A stretch of 64,000 bases of DNA from Lachnospiraceae bacterium (GCA_022791575.1 JAAVZI010000080.1:16467-80466); one strand, 5' to 3'. Counted from the first letter of the stretch, positions 8,523 to 17,268 are shown. Translations and numbers: made by a program. Notes: generated by a model not told the origin, from the sequence alone.

Positions 8523-11048
8523 GTGGCGCAGTTTTATGATGGTGATATTGAGAAAAGTCCAAGAATTCCAAGGCTGATTGAGCATTTATATGCGAAGCTG
8601 CCTGTGATAGAAGCGGACAGAGCGGTGATTGTAACAGAATCCTATAAGGAGACGGAAGGAGAACCGGTGATTACCCGGCGGGCCAAGGCATTTCAGAAGA
8701 TTTGTCAGGAACTTCCTATTATTATACGCCCAGAAGAGCTGATTGTAGGAAGCAACAGCCAAGCTCCCAGAGGTTGCCAGGTATTTCCAGAATATTCGTT
8801 TGAATGGCTGGAAGCAGAGTTTGATACAGTAGAAGAACGAAGTGCGGACCCATTTTATATCGCAGAAGATACAAAGAAGAAATTACATGAGGCTTATAAG
8901 TATTGGAAAGGCAAGACGACCAGTGAGCTTGCGACTTCTTATATGGCCAAGGAGACTTTGACCGCTATTGAGCACAATATGTTTACAACTGGAAATTATT
9001 TCTACAATGGAATTGGACATTTCTGTGTGCAGTATGATAAGGTTTTGAAGATTGGATACGAGGGCATTATGGCAGAAGCAGAAGAAGAGCTGCAAAAGCA
9101 TGATGTATCGGAAGCAGACTATGCCAAACGTTCTCATTTCCTGAATGCGGTGATCATGTGCTGTAAGGCAGCGATTCATTATGCGCAGCGTTATGCTATG
9201 CTGGCGCTGAAAGAAGCAGAAGCTTGTCAGGATGATCAAAGAAAGCTGGAGCTTCTTAAGATTGCAGAAATCTGTGCCAAAGTTCCGGGCAAGCCGGCAG
9301 AGACATTTTATGAAGCCTGTCAGTCTTTTTGGTTCGTGCAGATGCTGATTCAGACGGAGTCCAGCGGACATTCAATTTCTCCGGGACGGTTTGATCAGTA
9401 TATGTATCCATATTATAAGAAAGATATGGAAGAGGGCAGGATTACTAGGGAGTACGCCCAGGAATTGATTGATTGTATCTGGGTGAAGTTAAATGATTTG
9501 AATAAAGTTAGGGATGCTGCTTCTGCGGAAGGCTTTGCAGGCTATAGTTTGTTCCAGAATCTGATTGTGGGCGGACAGAGCGAAGAGGGCTTGGATGTTA
9601 CCAATGATTTATCCTGTATGTGTCTGGAAGCTTCTATGCATGTGATGCTGCCGGCGCCATCACTTTCCATTCGAGTATGGAACGGAACGCCGGATGCGCT
9701 TTTAATTAAAGCGGCCAAGCTGACCAGAACAGGAATCGGACTTCCGGCTTATTATAATGATGAAGTAATCATTCCTTCTATGATGAGTAGAGGTGTAACC
9801 TTAGAGCATGCCAGAAGTTATGCGATTATTGGCTGTGTGGAACCACAGATGCCAGGTATGACAGACGGCTGGCATGATGCAGCATTTTTCAATATGTGCC
9901 GTCCACTGGAAATGGTGTTTAGCAATGGTTTGGAAAATGGTGTCCAGGTGGGCTTAAGAACTGGCGAAGTAGAGAATATGAAGACGTTTGATGAGTTTTA
10001 CGACGCCTATAAAGAGCAAATGAAATATTTCATAAAATTAATGGTGAATTCAGATAATGCCATTGATACTGCCCATAGGGAGAGATGTCCGCTGCCGTTC
10101 CAGTCGTGTATGATTGATGATTGTATTAAGCGCGGCAAAACCATTCAGGAGGGTGGAGCCGTCTATAACTTTACCGGACCTCAGGGCTTTGGAATTGCCA
10201 ATATGACCGATTCTCTGTATGCAATTAAGAAACTTGTGTTTGAAGAGAAGAAGGTAACCATGGCAGAATTCAAGCAGGCCTTAAAGATGAATTTTGGTAA
10301 GGGACTGAGTAAGGAAATGTGTCAGGAATTGACAACAGAGATTGCTAGGAGTCTGGCTGCTGCAGGCAGAGAAGTAGGAGAAAAGGAAATAGAAGCAATC
10401 TATCATACTGTAAAATATGACAGTGTATCAAAAGCTGACCAGCAAAAGTATGACAAGCTTTTAGAAATGATTAATGCAGTAGACAAATATGGCAATGATA
10501 TTCCAGAAGTAGATGCATTCGCAAGAGATGTTGCGTATACATATACAAGACCGCTGGAGAGCTTTTCCAATCCAAGGGGCGGGCAGTATCAGGCTGGATT
10601 GTATCCAGTATCTGCGAATGTTCCGCTGGGTGCTCAGACGGGAGCGACACCGGATGGAAGACTAGCGAATACGCCGATTGCCGACGGAGTTGGCCCGGTT
10701 GCTGGTAAAGATATACTAGGGCCTACTGCGACTGCTAATTCGGTTTCTAAGCTGGATCATGGAATTGCTTCCAATGGAACCTTATTTAATCAGAAGTTCC
10801 ATCCTTCCGCCTTGTCGGGAATGGAAGGATTGCAGAAATTTGTGGCTTTGATTCGTGCATTTTTTGATCAAAAAGGGATGCATATGCAGTTTAATGTAGT
10901 AAGCCGTGAGACCTTATTAGATGCGCAGGCTCATCCTGAGAAATATAAGGGCCTGGTAGTACGTGTGGCAGGCTATAGTGCGTTGTTCACGACATTGTCC
11001 AAGTCTTTGCAGGATGATATTATTAATCGTACAACACAGGGATTTTAG
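8523..11048 (+). CDS. Glycyl radical enzyme, PFL2/glycerol dehydratase-like family
   Basis: This 841-residue protein has both hallmarks of the family. The thiyl-radical cysteine loop reads IIGCVEPQMPG (Cys438, with Glu440), and the C-terminal glycyl loop reads RVAGYSA (radical Gly817). The Glu two residues after the cysteine is typical of glycyl radical eliminases (dehydratases, choline lyase-like enzymes) rather than true pyruvate formate-lyase. The substrate cannot be fixed from sequence alone. The glycyl radical is oxygen-sensitive, so the enzyme acts in an anaerobic cytoplasm. The start is GTG, with GGAGAGG 5-6 bp upstream. Its activase follows after 36 bp. No microcompartment shell genes are nearby, so a microcompartment-bound role is not supported here. 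Confidence 0.93.
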   Translation: MAQFYDGDIEKSPRIPRLIEHLYAKLPVIEADRAVIVTESYKETEGEPVITRRAKAFQKICQELPIIIRPEELIVGSNSQAPRGCQVFPEYSFEWLEAEFDTVEERSADPFYIAEDTKKKLHEAYKYWKGKTTSELATSYMAKETLTAIEHNMFTTGNYFYNGIGHFCVQYDKVLKIGYEGIMAEAEEELQKHDVSEADYAKRSHFLNAVIMCCKAAIHYAQRYAMLALKEAEACQDDQRKLELLKIAEICAKVPGKPAETFYEACQSFWFVQMLIQTESSGHSISPGRFDQYMYPYYKKDMEEGRITREYAQELIDCIWVKLNDLNKVRDAASAEGFAGYSLFQNLIVGGQSEEGLDVTNDLSCMCLEASMHVMLPAPSLSIRVWNGTPDALLIKAAKLTRTGIGLPAYYNDEVIIPSMMSRGVTLEHARSYAIIGCVEPQMPGMTDGWHDAAFFNMCRPLEMVFSNGLENGVQVGLRTGEVENMKTFDEFYDAYKEQMKYFIKLMVNSDNAIDTAHRERCPLPFQSCMIDDCIKRGKTIQEGGAVYNFTGPQGFGIANMTDSLYAIKKLVFEEKKVTMAEFKQALKMNFGKGLSKEMCQELTTEIARSLAAAGREVGEKEIEAIYHTVKYDSVSKADQQKYDKLLEMINAVDKYGNDIPEVDAFARDVAYTYTRPLESFSNPRGGQYQAGLYPVSANVPLGAQTGATPDGRLANTPIADGVGPVAGKDILGPTATANSVSKLDHGIASNGTLFNQKFHPSALSGMEGLQKFVALIRAFFDQKGMHMQFNVVSRETLLDAQAHPEKYKGLVVRVAGYSALFTTLSKSLQDDIINRTTQGF

Positions 11049-11084
11049 GTTGTATAGACAGAAGTGATTTGGGAGGATTCCATT

Positions 11085-11885
11085 ATGCAGTTGGATACCA
11101 ATTATTTACAGACAACAGGAAGAATTTTCGATATTCAGAAATTCTCTATACACGACGGGCCAGGAATCCGTACCATTGTATTTTTGAAAGGCTGTGCATT
11201 TCGCTGCAGATGGTGCTGTAATCCGGAATCCCAGAGATACGAGATTCATCCTATGCGTGTGGAAGGAAAGGAAAAGACGATTGGAAAGGATGTAACCGTT
11301 CAAGAGGTTATGGAGGAGGTATTAAAGGATCTGCCGCATTACCGTCGTTCGGGTGGAGGGATGACCTTATCAGGCGGCGAGTGTCTGCTGCAGCCTCAGT
11401 TTGCTTCTGACTTATTATTTGCGGCCAAGCAGGCCGGGATCAATACGGCTATAGAATCTACGGCTTTTGCGGATTTTAGTATGATAGAAGAGAAGATTCT
11501 GCCGCATTTGGATTGGTTTTTGATGGATGTGAAGCATATGAATCCCAATAAACATAAATTATTTATTGGAAAATCCAATGAAAAGGTGCTAGAAAATGCC
11601 AGGAAGATTGCGGCTACAGGTCAAAAACTGATTATTCGTGTTCCGGTTGTACCAACTTTTAATGATACAGAAGCAGAGATCTTGGAGATTGCACGGTTTG
11701 CCCGTTCTTTGCAGGGAGTAGATTCCCTTCATCTTCTGCCGTATCATCGGCTGGGGCAGGATAAATATGCAGGACTTTCACGAGAGTATCTGTTGGAGGA
11801 TATAGAACCGCCAACCAATGAACACATGCAGCAGCTGCTGGAAGTTGCTAAAACCACGGGGCTCCATGTGCAGATTGGCGGATAA
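11085..11885 (+). CDS. Glycyl radical enzyme activating enzyme (radical SAM)
   Basis: This 266-residue protein carries the radical-SAM cluster motif C37-x3-C41-x2-C44 within KGCAFRCRWCCNPES, the GGGMTLSGGE loop and the usual GRIFDIQKFSIHDGPGIRT start. It would use SAM and a 4Fe-4S cluster to abstract hydrogen from Gly817 of the preceding enzyme. I chose the ATG at 11085 because GGGAGGA lies 8 bp upstream; a GTG at 11064 lacks a ribosome site. Unlike most activases of dehydratase-type glycyl radical enzymes, it has no cysteine-rich ferredoxin insert after the CxxxCxxC motif, so it is built like the compact PFL activase. Confidence 0.93.
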   Translation: MQLDTNYLQTTGRIFDIQKFSIHDGPGIRTIVFLKGCAFRCRWCCNPESQRYEIHPMRVEGKEKTIGKDVTVQEVMEEVLKDLPHYRRSGGGMTLSGGECLLQPQFASDLLFAAKQAGINTAIESTAFADFSMIEEKILPHLDWFLMDVKHMNPNKHKLFIGKSNEKVLENARKIAATGQKLIIRVPVVPTFNDTEAEILEIARFARSLQGVDSLHLLPYHRLGQDKYAGLSREYLLEDIEPPTNEHMQQLLEVAKTTGLHVQIGG

Positions 11886-11903
11886 GAAAAATCAAAAGAA
11901 CGA

Positions 11904-12185
11904 TTACTTTTTTTGGAAAGCAGAGGCCATTCTTATAATGGTTTCTGCTTTTTGTCTTTCTTCAGGGGCGAGTTTCTGCATTAAAATATTCATAAGCAGT
12001 TCCCGTTCTGGCGAAGAGAAGCTGATTCCTTTGTCATTTGCCTGATTCATAGCAGACATAAAGAATGGAAGCAGTTCGTTGGTATTTTTATTGCCAGCTT
12101 CATTTGCAATGGAGGAGAGAATCTGCAGTTTCATAGGATCGATATTTTTCAGTGCAGGGTCGTTCATCCAGGAATTATTGTTCAT
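11904..12185 (-). CDS. Small hypothetical protein, 93 residues
   Basis: I do not recognise this family. The protein is soluble and helical in character, starting MNNNSWMNDPALKNIDPMKL, with a PERELLMNILMQKLAPEERQ segment and a lysine-rich end. It lies 75 bp downstream of another small reverse-strand gene and probably shares its transcript; the two have similar acidic, Met/Asn-rich character and a similar LTPEQQ/LAPEERQ phrase. The ribosome site (AAAGGTTGG) is weak. Its last codons overlap a terminator hairpin that serves the opposite strand. Confidence 0.65.
   Translation of the reverse strand: MNNNSWMNDPALKNIDPMKLQILSSIANEAGNKNTNELLPFFMSAMNQANDKGISFSSPERELLMNILMQKLAPEERQKAETIIRMASAFQKK
11917..11954 (+). 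terminator. Terminator of the glycyl radical operon, inside a convergent gene
   Basis: A 15-bp stem with two G-U pairs (11917-11931 with 11937-11951), a 5-nt loop and a TTTTT run at 11949-11953 form a plus-strand terminator. It lies within the 3' end of the reverse-strand gene at 11904-12185. No T-run exists on the other strand. Confidence 0.65.
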
Positions 12186-12260
12186 ATTTTTCCAACCTTT
12201 CTATTAATAAGGAATCTGTTATTGTATTTTATGTATTGGCCGTTGAATTGTGCCAGAGAT

Positions 12261-12701
12261 TTAGGCCATTCCAGCAAACATTTGGGAATAACCATCAAAA
12301 GCGGCCTGCTGTTCAGGCGTCAGAAGATTTTTCAGCATATCAAACATATTGTTATTATCTGACTGGCCTTCCGGCATCGAAGCTCTGTAAGAGGAAAAAA
12401 GTTGAAATGCCTGATTGAAATTAATAAATAAATCAATAAACTCTTTCTCTTTGTCTGTGCAGAAATCACGAATATGATTCAGCATATTAAGAATCTGACT
12501 GCCTTCTGCATTTTCAGAGCAGGCGGTGAGCTGATTGTCTTCTTCCTGAATCAGGGACAGGGCATTGCGCAGTTCAAAGATCTTAATGAATACAGTAAAG
12601 GTTCGTTGTTCATTGTTATTCATGTAAGGAAGTGCGGCTTTCAACATCTGCAGAGAATGTGAAAAGGTCAGGTTATCAAAATCGGTTAATGAACCATCCA
12701 T
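12261..12701 (-). CDS. Hypothetical protein, 146 residues
   Basis: Unrecognised. It is an acidic, helical, probably cytoplasmic protein with no signal peptide or membrane segment. It begins MDGSLTDFDNLTFSHSLQML and ends in LLTPEQQAAFDGYSQMF. AAGGAG lies about 8 bp before the ATG (reverse strand). It is upstream of the 93-residue gene, probably in the same two-gene unit, and is divergent from the 58-codon gene at 12824. The paired arrangement suggests a shared role, but nothing in the sequence says what. Confidence 0.7.
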   Translation of the reverse strand: MDGSLTDFDNLTFSHSLQMLKAALPYMNNNEQRTFTVFIKIFELRNALSLIQEEDNQLTACSENAEGSQILNMLNHIRDFCTDKEKEFIDLFINFNQAFQLFSSYRASMPEGQSDNNNMFDMLKNLLTPEQQAAFDGYSQMFAGMA

Positions 12702-12823
12702 TGTTTTAGGCTCCTTTTTGTCCTTTTTGAAAATATATGTATAAACTGCTCGGTTATGACTAGAAATGGCACCATTATCATATTTTGTAATAAAATAAAA
12801 GAAAGAAGATTAGGAGGGGAATT

Positions 12824-13000
12824 ATGGAAAAGGAACATATGAAACTGGTCATTGATGGGAATGCCGTATATGAAATTGATCAGGAGTGTATGAGCAGAGG
12901 AATGAATCGGGAGCAGGAAAAGGAGCAAACAAACGTTCCGTATAGCCGTGGTAGAAACTATCCTTCCTATCCAGCCAGAAGAAATCACAGGCAGGAATAA
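12824..13000 (+). CDS. Small hypothetical protein, 58 residues
   Basis: A short open frame has a near-perfect AGGAGGGG ribosome site 7 bp before its ATG. It encodes MEKEHMKLVIDGNAVYEIDQ followed by a charged middle and a Tyr/Arg/Pro-rich tail (NYPSYPARRNHRQE). The strong ribosome site and its place in a divergent gap support a real gene. There is no signal peptide or membrane segment. Function is unknown. Confidence 0.6.
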   Translation: MEKEHMKLVIDGNAVYEIDQECMSRGMNREQEKEQTNVPYSRGRNYPSYPARRNHRQE

Positions 13001-13024
13001 CAAGCAGCAGGCAAAAGAAGATGG

Positions 13025-13052
13025 AAAAAGGTGGCCGTTATGAACGGCCACC
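13025..13052 (-). terminator. Terminator of the cysteine-rich peptide gene
   Basis: A perfect 10-bp GGTGGCCGTT stem (13030-13039 with 13043-13052) is followed on the reverse strand by TTTTT (13029-13025). It lies 40 bp beyond the stop of the reverse-strand gene at 13092. Confidence 0.8.
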
Positions 13053-13091
13053 CTCCGATAGAAAGATTAGAAAACAGAATCAGTTGTTACA

Positions 13092-13298
13092 TTAACCGCA
13101 GAAACCATTTCCATTACCGCAGCAGCAAAGCAGTAAGATTAACAGAAGGCAGTTGTTGTCGCCGCCGAAGCCGCATCCGCTGCCGCCGCATCCACCGTTG
13201 TTACCGCCACAGCAGCACAGTAAGATGATAATCCAAAGAATAGAATTGTTGCCTCCTTCACATCCACATCCGCAGTTTGTTGCTGTTAAGTCACTCAT
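13092..13298 (-). CDS. Cysteine/glycine-rich small protein with two hydrophobic stretches
   Basis: This 68-residue protein starts MSDLTATNCGCGCEGG. It has 13 cysteines and two similar modules, SILWIIILLCCCGGNN and NCLLLILLLCCCGNGN, each a short hydrophobic stretch ending in CCC and a Gly/Asn run. The ATG at 13298 is preferred because GGAGG lies 8 bp before it; an upstream TTG would overlap that site. The composition recalls small glycine-rich peptides of sporulating Firmicutes, possibly membrane or coat associated, but I cannot name it. Low-complexity GC-rich codons set it apart from its AT-richer surroundings. It is monocistronic, with its own terminator. Confidence 0.7.
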   Translation of the reverse strand: MSDLTATNCGCGCEGGNNSILWIIILLCCCGGNNGGCGGSGCGFGGDNNCLLLILLLCCCGNGNGFCG

Positions 13299-13365
13299 GA
13301 TGAATACCTCCAAATTTTATTTACACTTCATCATATGTAGATGGGCTTGATTATGTTTCCACTTA

Positions 13366-13394
13366 TTGCAAAAAACTTGAAAATAATATATAAT
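13366..13394 (+). promoter_or_regulatory. Promoter upstream of the small membrane protein and alaS
   Basis: TTGCAA (13366-13371), a 17-bp spacer and TATAAT (13389-13394) precede the 13497 gene by about 95 bp. No T-box core was found in the leader. Confidence 0.65.
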
Positions 13395-13496
13395 ATGTGG
13401 TATGATAGAAGAAGGATGTTTCTATAATGAGTGTGTATACACATAGGAACAAAGTCAAAAACAAATATTAAAATTATTTTAGGAAGGTGAATGTTC

Positions 13497-13637
13497 ATGG
13501 GAGCAATTTTTGAAAGTTTTGCACAATATGCTGTTATTATGGTAATACTGGCTGCATTGGCTGTAGGAGGTATTTTTATTGGTACAGCGCTGCGCAAAAA
13601 AAGTGATTTAAAGAAGCGCAATAGTACAGAAGAATAA
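13497..13637 (+). CDS. Small single-span membrane protein, 46 residues
   Basis: ATG at 13497 is preferred over the in-frame ATG at 13491 because AGGAAGG lies 9 bp before it. The product begins MGAIFESFAQYAVIMVILAA, has one membrane helix (about residues 11-31) and a basic tail (LRKKSDLKKRNSTEE), so the C-terminus probably faces the cytoplasm. It is followed after 18 bp by alaS in the same direction and under the same promoter. Function is unknown. The ribosome site, the transmembrane pattern and its place inside an operon support it as real. Confidence 0.65.
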   Translation: MGAIFESFAQYAVIMVILAALAVGGIFIGTALRKKSDLKKRNSTEE

Positions 13638-13655
13638 TTTTGGAGGCATAAAACT

Positions 13656-16298
13656 GTGAAGAAATATGGTGTAAATGAATTAAGAAAGCTGTTTCTGGAA
13701 TTTTTTGAAAGCAAGGATCATTTAAAGATGAAGAGTTTTTCTCTGGTTCCGAGAAATGATAATAGTCTGCTGCTGATTAATTCTGGTATGGCGCCGCTAA
13801 AACCTTATTTTACCGGACAAGAGATTCCACCGAGACGTCGGGTGACAACCTGTCAGAAATGCATTCGTACAGGTGATATTGAAAATGTTGGTAAGACTGC
13901 GCGGCATGGTACATTTTTTGAGATGCTGGGTAATTTTTCCTTTGGAGATTATTTTAAAAGAGAAGCCATTGCCTGGTCCTGGGAATTTCTGACAAAGACA
14001 GTGGGACTGGATGAAAACCGTCTGTATCCTTCTGTCTACGAAGAGGACGAAGAAGCATTCGATATCTGGAATAAAGAAATTGGTATTGCACCAGAGCGGA
14101 TTTTCCGTTTTGGAAAAGAAGACAACTTCTGGGAACATGGAGCCGGTCCTTGTGGACCTTGTTCTGAGATCTATTATGACCGCGGAGAAAAATACGGCTG
14201 CGGCAGGCCCGATTGTACGGTGGGCTGTGAATGTGACCGGTATATAGAGGTCTGGAATAATGTATTTACCCAGTTTGAAAATGATGGCAAAGGCCATTAT
14301 GAGGAACTAGTTCAGAAAAATATTGATACTGGAATGGGACTGGAACGTTTAGCAGTGGTAGTTCAGGATGTTGATTCAATTTTCGATGTAGATACGCTGC
14401 AGGCGCTTAGAGATAGGGTTTGTGAGTTTGCCCAGACTGCTTATCAAAGTGACGAGAAAAAGGATGTTTCCATTCGTCTGATTACGGACCATATTCGATC
14501 CAGTACATTTATGATTTCCGATGGAATTATGCCCAGTAATGAGGGCAGAGGCTATGTCCTTAGAAGGCTGATCCGCCGTGCTGCACGTCATGGAAGGCTG
14601 CTTGGTATTCAGGGAAAGTTTCTGTCACGCCTAAGCGAGACAGTAATTGCAGGCTCTAAGGATGGATATCCGGAACTGGACGAGAAGAAGAATATGATTT
14701 TTGCCGTTTTGACAGAAGAAGAGAATAAGTTTGATAAGACGATTGACCAGGGATTGTTCATTTTATCCCAAATGCAAGAAGAGATGGAGAAGACTGGCAG
14801 AAAGGAATTAGCAGGAGAACATGCGTTCAAGCTTTATGATACGTATGGATTCCCGCTGGATCTGACGCAGGAGATTCTGGAAGAGAAAGGCTTTACCATT
14901 GATGAGGCAGGCTTTCAGGCAGCTATGGATGAACAGAGGAAGAAAGCAAGAGAAGCCCGTAAGGTAACGAATTATATGGGAAGCGATGCAACGGTCTATG
15001 AAGAAATTGATCCTGCCATTACCTCTTCTTTTGTAGGATATGAGAATCTGGAAACAGAGTCCGAGATTCTTGTGCTGACGACAGAGTCCGAAGTGGTTCA
15101 AGCATTGACAGAAGGAGATCAAGGAACAATTATCACTAGGGAGACTCCGTTTTATGCGACCAGCGGCGGACAGGCTGCAGATACCGGTGTGATTGAGAAT
15201 TCAGGCGGAGAATTCCTGGTAGAAGACACGCTGAAGCTGTCTGGAGGAAAGATCGGCCATGTTGGCCGAGTTGTTAAAGGTATCTTCCGAACCGGAGAAC
15301 AGGCTGTATTGAAGGTAGACAGGGAGAAACGTCTAGCTTCTGGTAAGAATCACAGTGCTACCCATCTTCTGCAGAAAGCACTCCGCGAAGTGCTGGGAAG
15401 TCATGTGGAACAGCATGGTTCAGATGTCAATCCAGATCGGCTTCGCTTCGACTTTTCCCACTTTTCAGCTATGACTAGGGAAGAGTTAGAGCGGGTAGAG
15501 GCAATTGTCAATGAAAAGATTCAGGAATCCCTTCCAGTGGTAACAGAAGTTATGGGTATAGAGGAAGCCAAGAAGACTGGTGCTATGGCTCTGTTTGGTG
15601 AAAAATACGGAGATCAGGTACGGGTTGTGAAGATGGGAGAGTTCTCTATTGAGCTTTGCGGCGGTACACATGTACAGAATACCGGTGCGATTACAGCATT
15701 TAAGATTTTGTCGGAGTCTGGTGTGGCTGCAGGAATCCGCAGAATTGAGGCTTTGACATCCGAGCATGTATTTTCTTATTATAAAAACATGGAAGGAATA
15801 CTAGAAAGGGCTGCTAAGGCTATTAAAAGTACACCTGCCACTTTGCCAGAGAAGCTAGAAGGACTACTGGCAGAATTAAAGGAGCTTCATAGTGAAAATG
15901 AATCTTTGAAGAGTAAAGCTGCCAAAGAAGCACTGGGTGACGTTATGAATCAGGTGCTGGAAGTGAAGGGGCAGAAGCTCCTGGCAGTATCCGTGCCTGA
16001 TGTAGATATGAACGGTCTTCGTGAACTGGGAGATCAGTTGAAGGAAAAGCTGGGAGAAGGCGTAGTGGTATTGGCTTCTGCTAAGGAAGGAAAAGTCAGC
16101 CTGATGGTTATGGCAACCGACCAGGCTCAGAAGAGTGGCGCTCATGCCGGCAATCTGATAAAGGCAGTAGCATCCTGTGTTGGCGGAGGAGGCGGCGGCC
16201 GTCCCAATATGGCGCAGGCAGGAGGCAAGAATCCAGCTGGAATTGCTGAGGCATTGAAGAAAGCCAAAGAAGTTTTAGAAGAGCAGATACAAGATTAG
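13656..16298 (+). CDS. alaS: Alanine--tRNA ligase
   Basis: This full-length 880-residue enzyme charges tRNA-Ala. The N-terminal class II catalytic domain holds the VTTCQKCIRTGDIENVG segment. The editing domain has the metal-binding HSATH (566-570) and CGGTH (668-672) motifs, which clear mischarged Ser and Gly. The C-Ala end carries the glycine-rich CVGGGGGGRPNMAQAGG segment. The start is GTG, with GGAGG about 9 bp upstream. It lies between a tiny membrane-protein gene and a sortase gene. No T-box leader was seen, so control may be by the constitutive-looking promoter at 13366. Confidence 0.97.
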   Translation: MKKYGVNELRKLFLEFFESKDHLKMKSFSLVPRNDNSLLLINSGMAPLKPYFTGQEIPPRRRVTTCQKCIRTGDIENVGKTARHGTFFEMLGNFSFGDYFKREAIAWSWEFLTKTVGLDENRLYPSVYEEDEEAFDIWNKEIGIAPERIFRFGKEDNFWEHGAGPCGPCSEIYYDRGEKYGCGRPDCTVGCECDRYIEVWNNVFTQFENDGKGHYEELVQKNIDTGMGLERLAVVVQDVDSIFDVDTLQALRDRVCEFAQTAYQSDEKKDVSIRLITDHIRSSTFMISDGIMPSNEGRGYVLRRLIRRAARHGRLLGIQGKFLSRLSETVIAGSKDGYPELDEKKNMIFAVLTEEENKFDKTIDQGLFILSQMQEEMEKTGRKELAGEHAFKLYDTYGFPLDLTQEILEEKGFTIDEAGFQAAMDEQRKKAREARKVTNYMGSDATVYEEIDPAITSSFVGYENLETESEILVLTTESEVVQALTEGDQGTIITRETPFYATSGGQAADTGVIENSGGEFLVEDTLKLSGGKIGHVGRVVKGIFRTGEQAVLKVDREKRLASGKNHSATHLLQKALREVLGSHVEQHGSDVNPDRLRFDFSHFSAMTREELERVEAIVNEKIQESLPVVTEVMGIEEAKKTGAMALFGEKYGDQVRVVKMGEFSIELCGGTHVQNTGAITAFKILSESGVAAGIRRIEALTSEHVFSYYKNMEGILERAAKAIKSTPATLPEKLEGLLAELKELHSENESLKSKAAKEALGDVMNQVLEVKGQKLLAVSVPDVDMNGLRELGDQLKEKLGEGVVVLASAKEGKVSLMVMATDQAQKSGAHAGNLIKAVASCVGGGGGGRPNMAQAGGKNPAGIAEALKKAKEVLEEQIQD

Positions 16299-16319
16299 CC
16301 GAAGGATGAGGTGCAGAAT

Positions 16320-17039
16320 ATGGAAAAAGAGCAGAAGCCGGAACAGGCAGGAGAAAATGGCGGAAAGCGGGTAAATGGCAGACAGATTGCCGGAATTCTA
16401 TTAATAGCCGCCGGCATACTGGCTATTATTTCGGTTTTTGCGATTCCTGCTATCAATAGAAAGAATAATGATAAAGATATAGAAGATATTCGCAGTGGTA
16501 AATATGCAGATCCTATAGAGACAGATGCCGAAACGATTACTCCAGAAGCGGTATCGCCAGAAAGCATAGCGGCGCCCAGCGGAACGGCAGTTCAGACTGA
16601 GCCGTCAGAACGAGACCAGAAGCTGCAGACCATATTGGCAGATAACAGCAGAATTGGCATTGTGGAAATCGACAAAATTGATGTATTGTATGCAATTGTA
16701 GAGGGTACAGAGGATGAGCAGATTAACCGGGCAGTCGGACATCTGACAGAGTCGGCCGGTATTGGTGAACAGGGAAACTGTGTAATAGCCGGACACCGAG
16801 GAGGTTATTTCGGGACATTTTTTGAACGGCTTCCAGAACTTGAAACCGGAGATGTTGTGAAATTAACAGATGTAAATGGGAAGGAATACCATTATTCGGT
16901 ATATGATAAGAGAATGGTAGAACCAGCCGATTGGTCAGTGATCAAAGAGCTTGAAGATCAACATACGCTTACGATGATTACCTGCGAAGATGATACAAGA
17001 AAAAGAATTGTGGTTTCAGCGGTTCTGTTTACTCCATGA
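16320..17039 (+). CDS. Sortase, class D-like
   Basis: This 239-residue membrane-anchored transpeptidase has an N-terminal membrane segment (GILLIAAGILAIISVFAI) after a charged cytoplasmic head, then a Pro/Thr-rich stalk. The sortase domain carries the catalytic His159 (CVIAGHRGG), Cys222 (TLTMITCED) and Arg a few residues on (TRKRIVV). It would join LPxTG-type proteins to cell-wall peptide. The ATG at 16320 is chosen because GAGGTG lies about 7 bp before it; the GTG at 16311 falls inside that site. The next gene encodes an LPKTG protein, the obvious substrate. Confidence 0.9.
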   Translation: MEKEQKPEQAGENGGKRVNGRQIAGILLIAAGILAIISVFAIPAINRKNNDKDIEDIRSGKYADPIETDAETITPEAVSPESIAAPSGTAVQTEPSERDQKLQTILADNSRIGIVEIDKIDVLYAIVEGTEDEQINRAVGHLTESAGIGEQGNCVIAGHRGGYFGTFFERLPELETGDVVKLTDVNGKEYHYSVYDKRMVEPADWSVIKELEDQHTLTMITCEDDTRKRIVVSAVLFTP

Positions 17040-17171
17040 GTGTTCGGATGGTATTACACGTCTGGAACATTTAAAAGATAAAAATAATATTAAAATATTT
17101 CAAAGGAAAGGGGATGATTCAAGGAATATTGCAGAAAATAGTAAAAAATATATAAAAATGCTAAAAAAATC

Positions 17172-17200
17172 TTGCAACTCGGTAAAAAACATGTTAAAAT
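17172..17200 (+). promoter_or_regulatory. Promoter of the LPKTG protein gene
   Basis: TTGCAA (17172-17177), a 17-bp spacer and TAAAAT (17195-17200) lie about 70 bp before the start at 17269. The surface protein can thus be expressed separately from the sortase. Confidence 0.6.
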
Positions 17201-17268
17201 TACTTATGATTAACTCATAGGATGCTAATCCATGAAATTAAAATAAAATAAAAAGGAGTTCGGTCGAA

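Noticed and set aside
12686..13051. 121-codon reverse-strand frame
   Set aside because: It overlaps the 58-codon gene with a strong ribosome site and the terminator hairpin, and no protein features are seen.
13395..13655. T-box leader for alaS
   Set aside because: No T-box core or specifier loop was found, and a small protein gene occupies the space.
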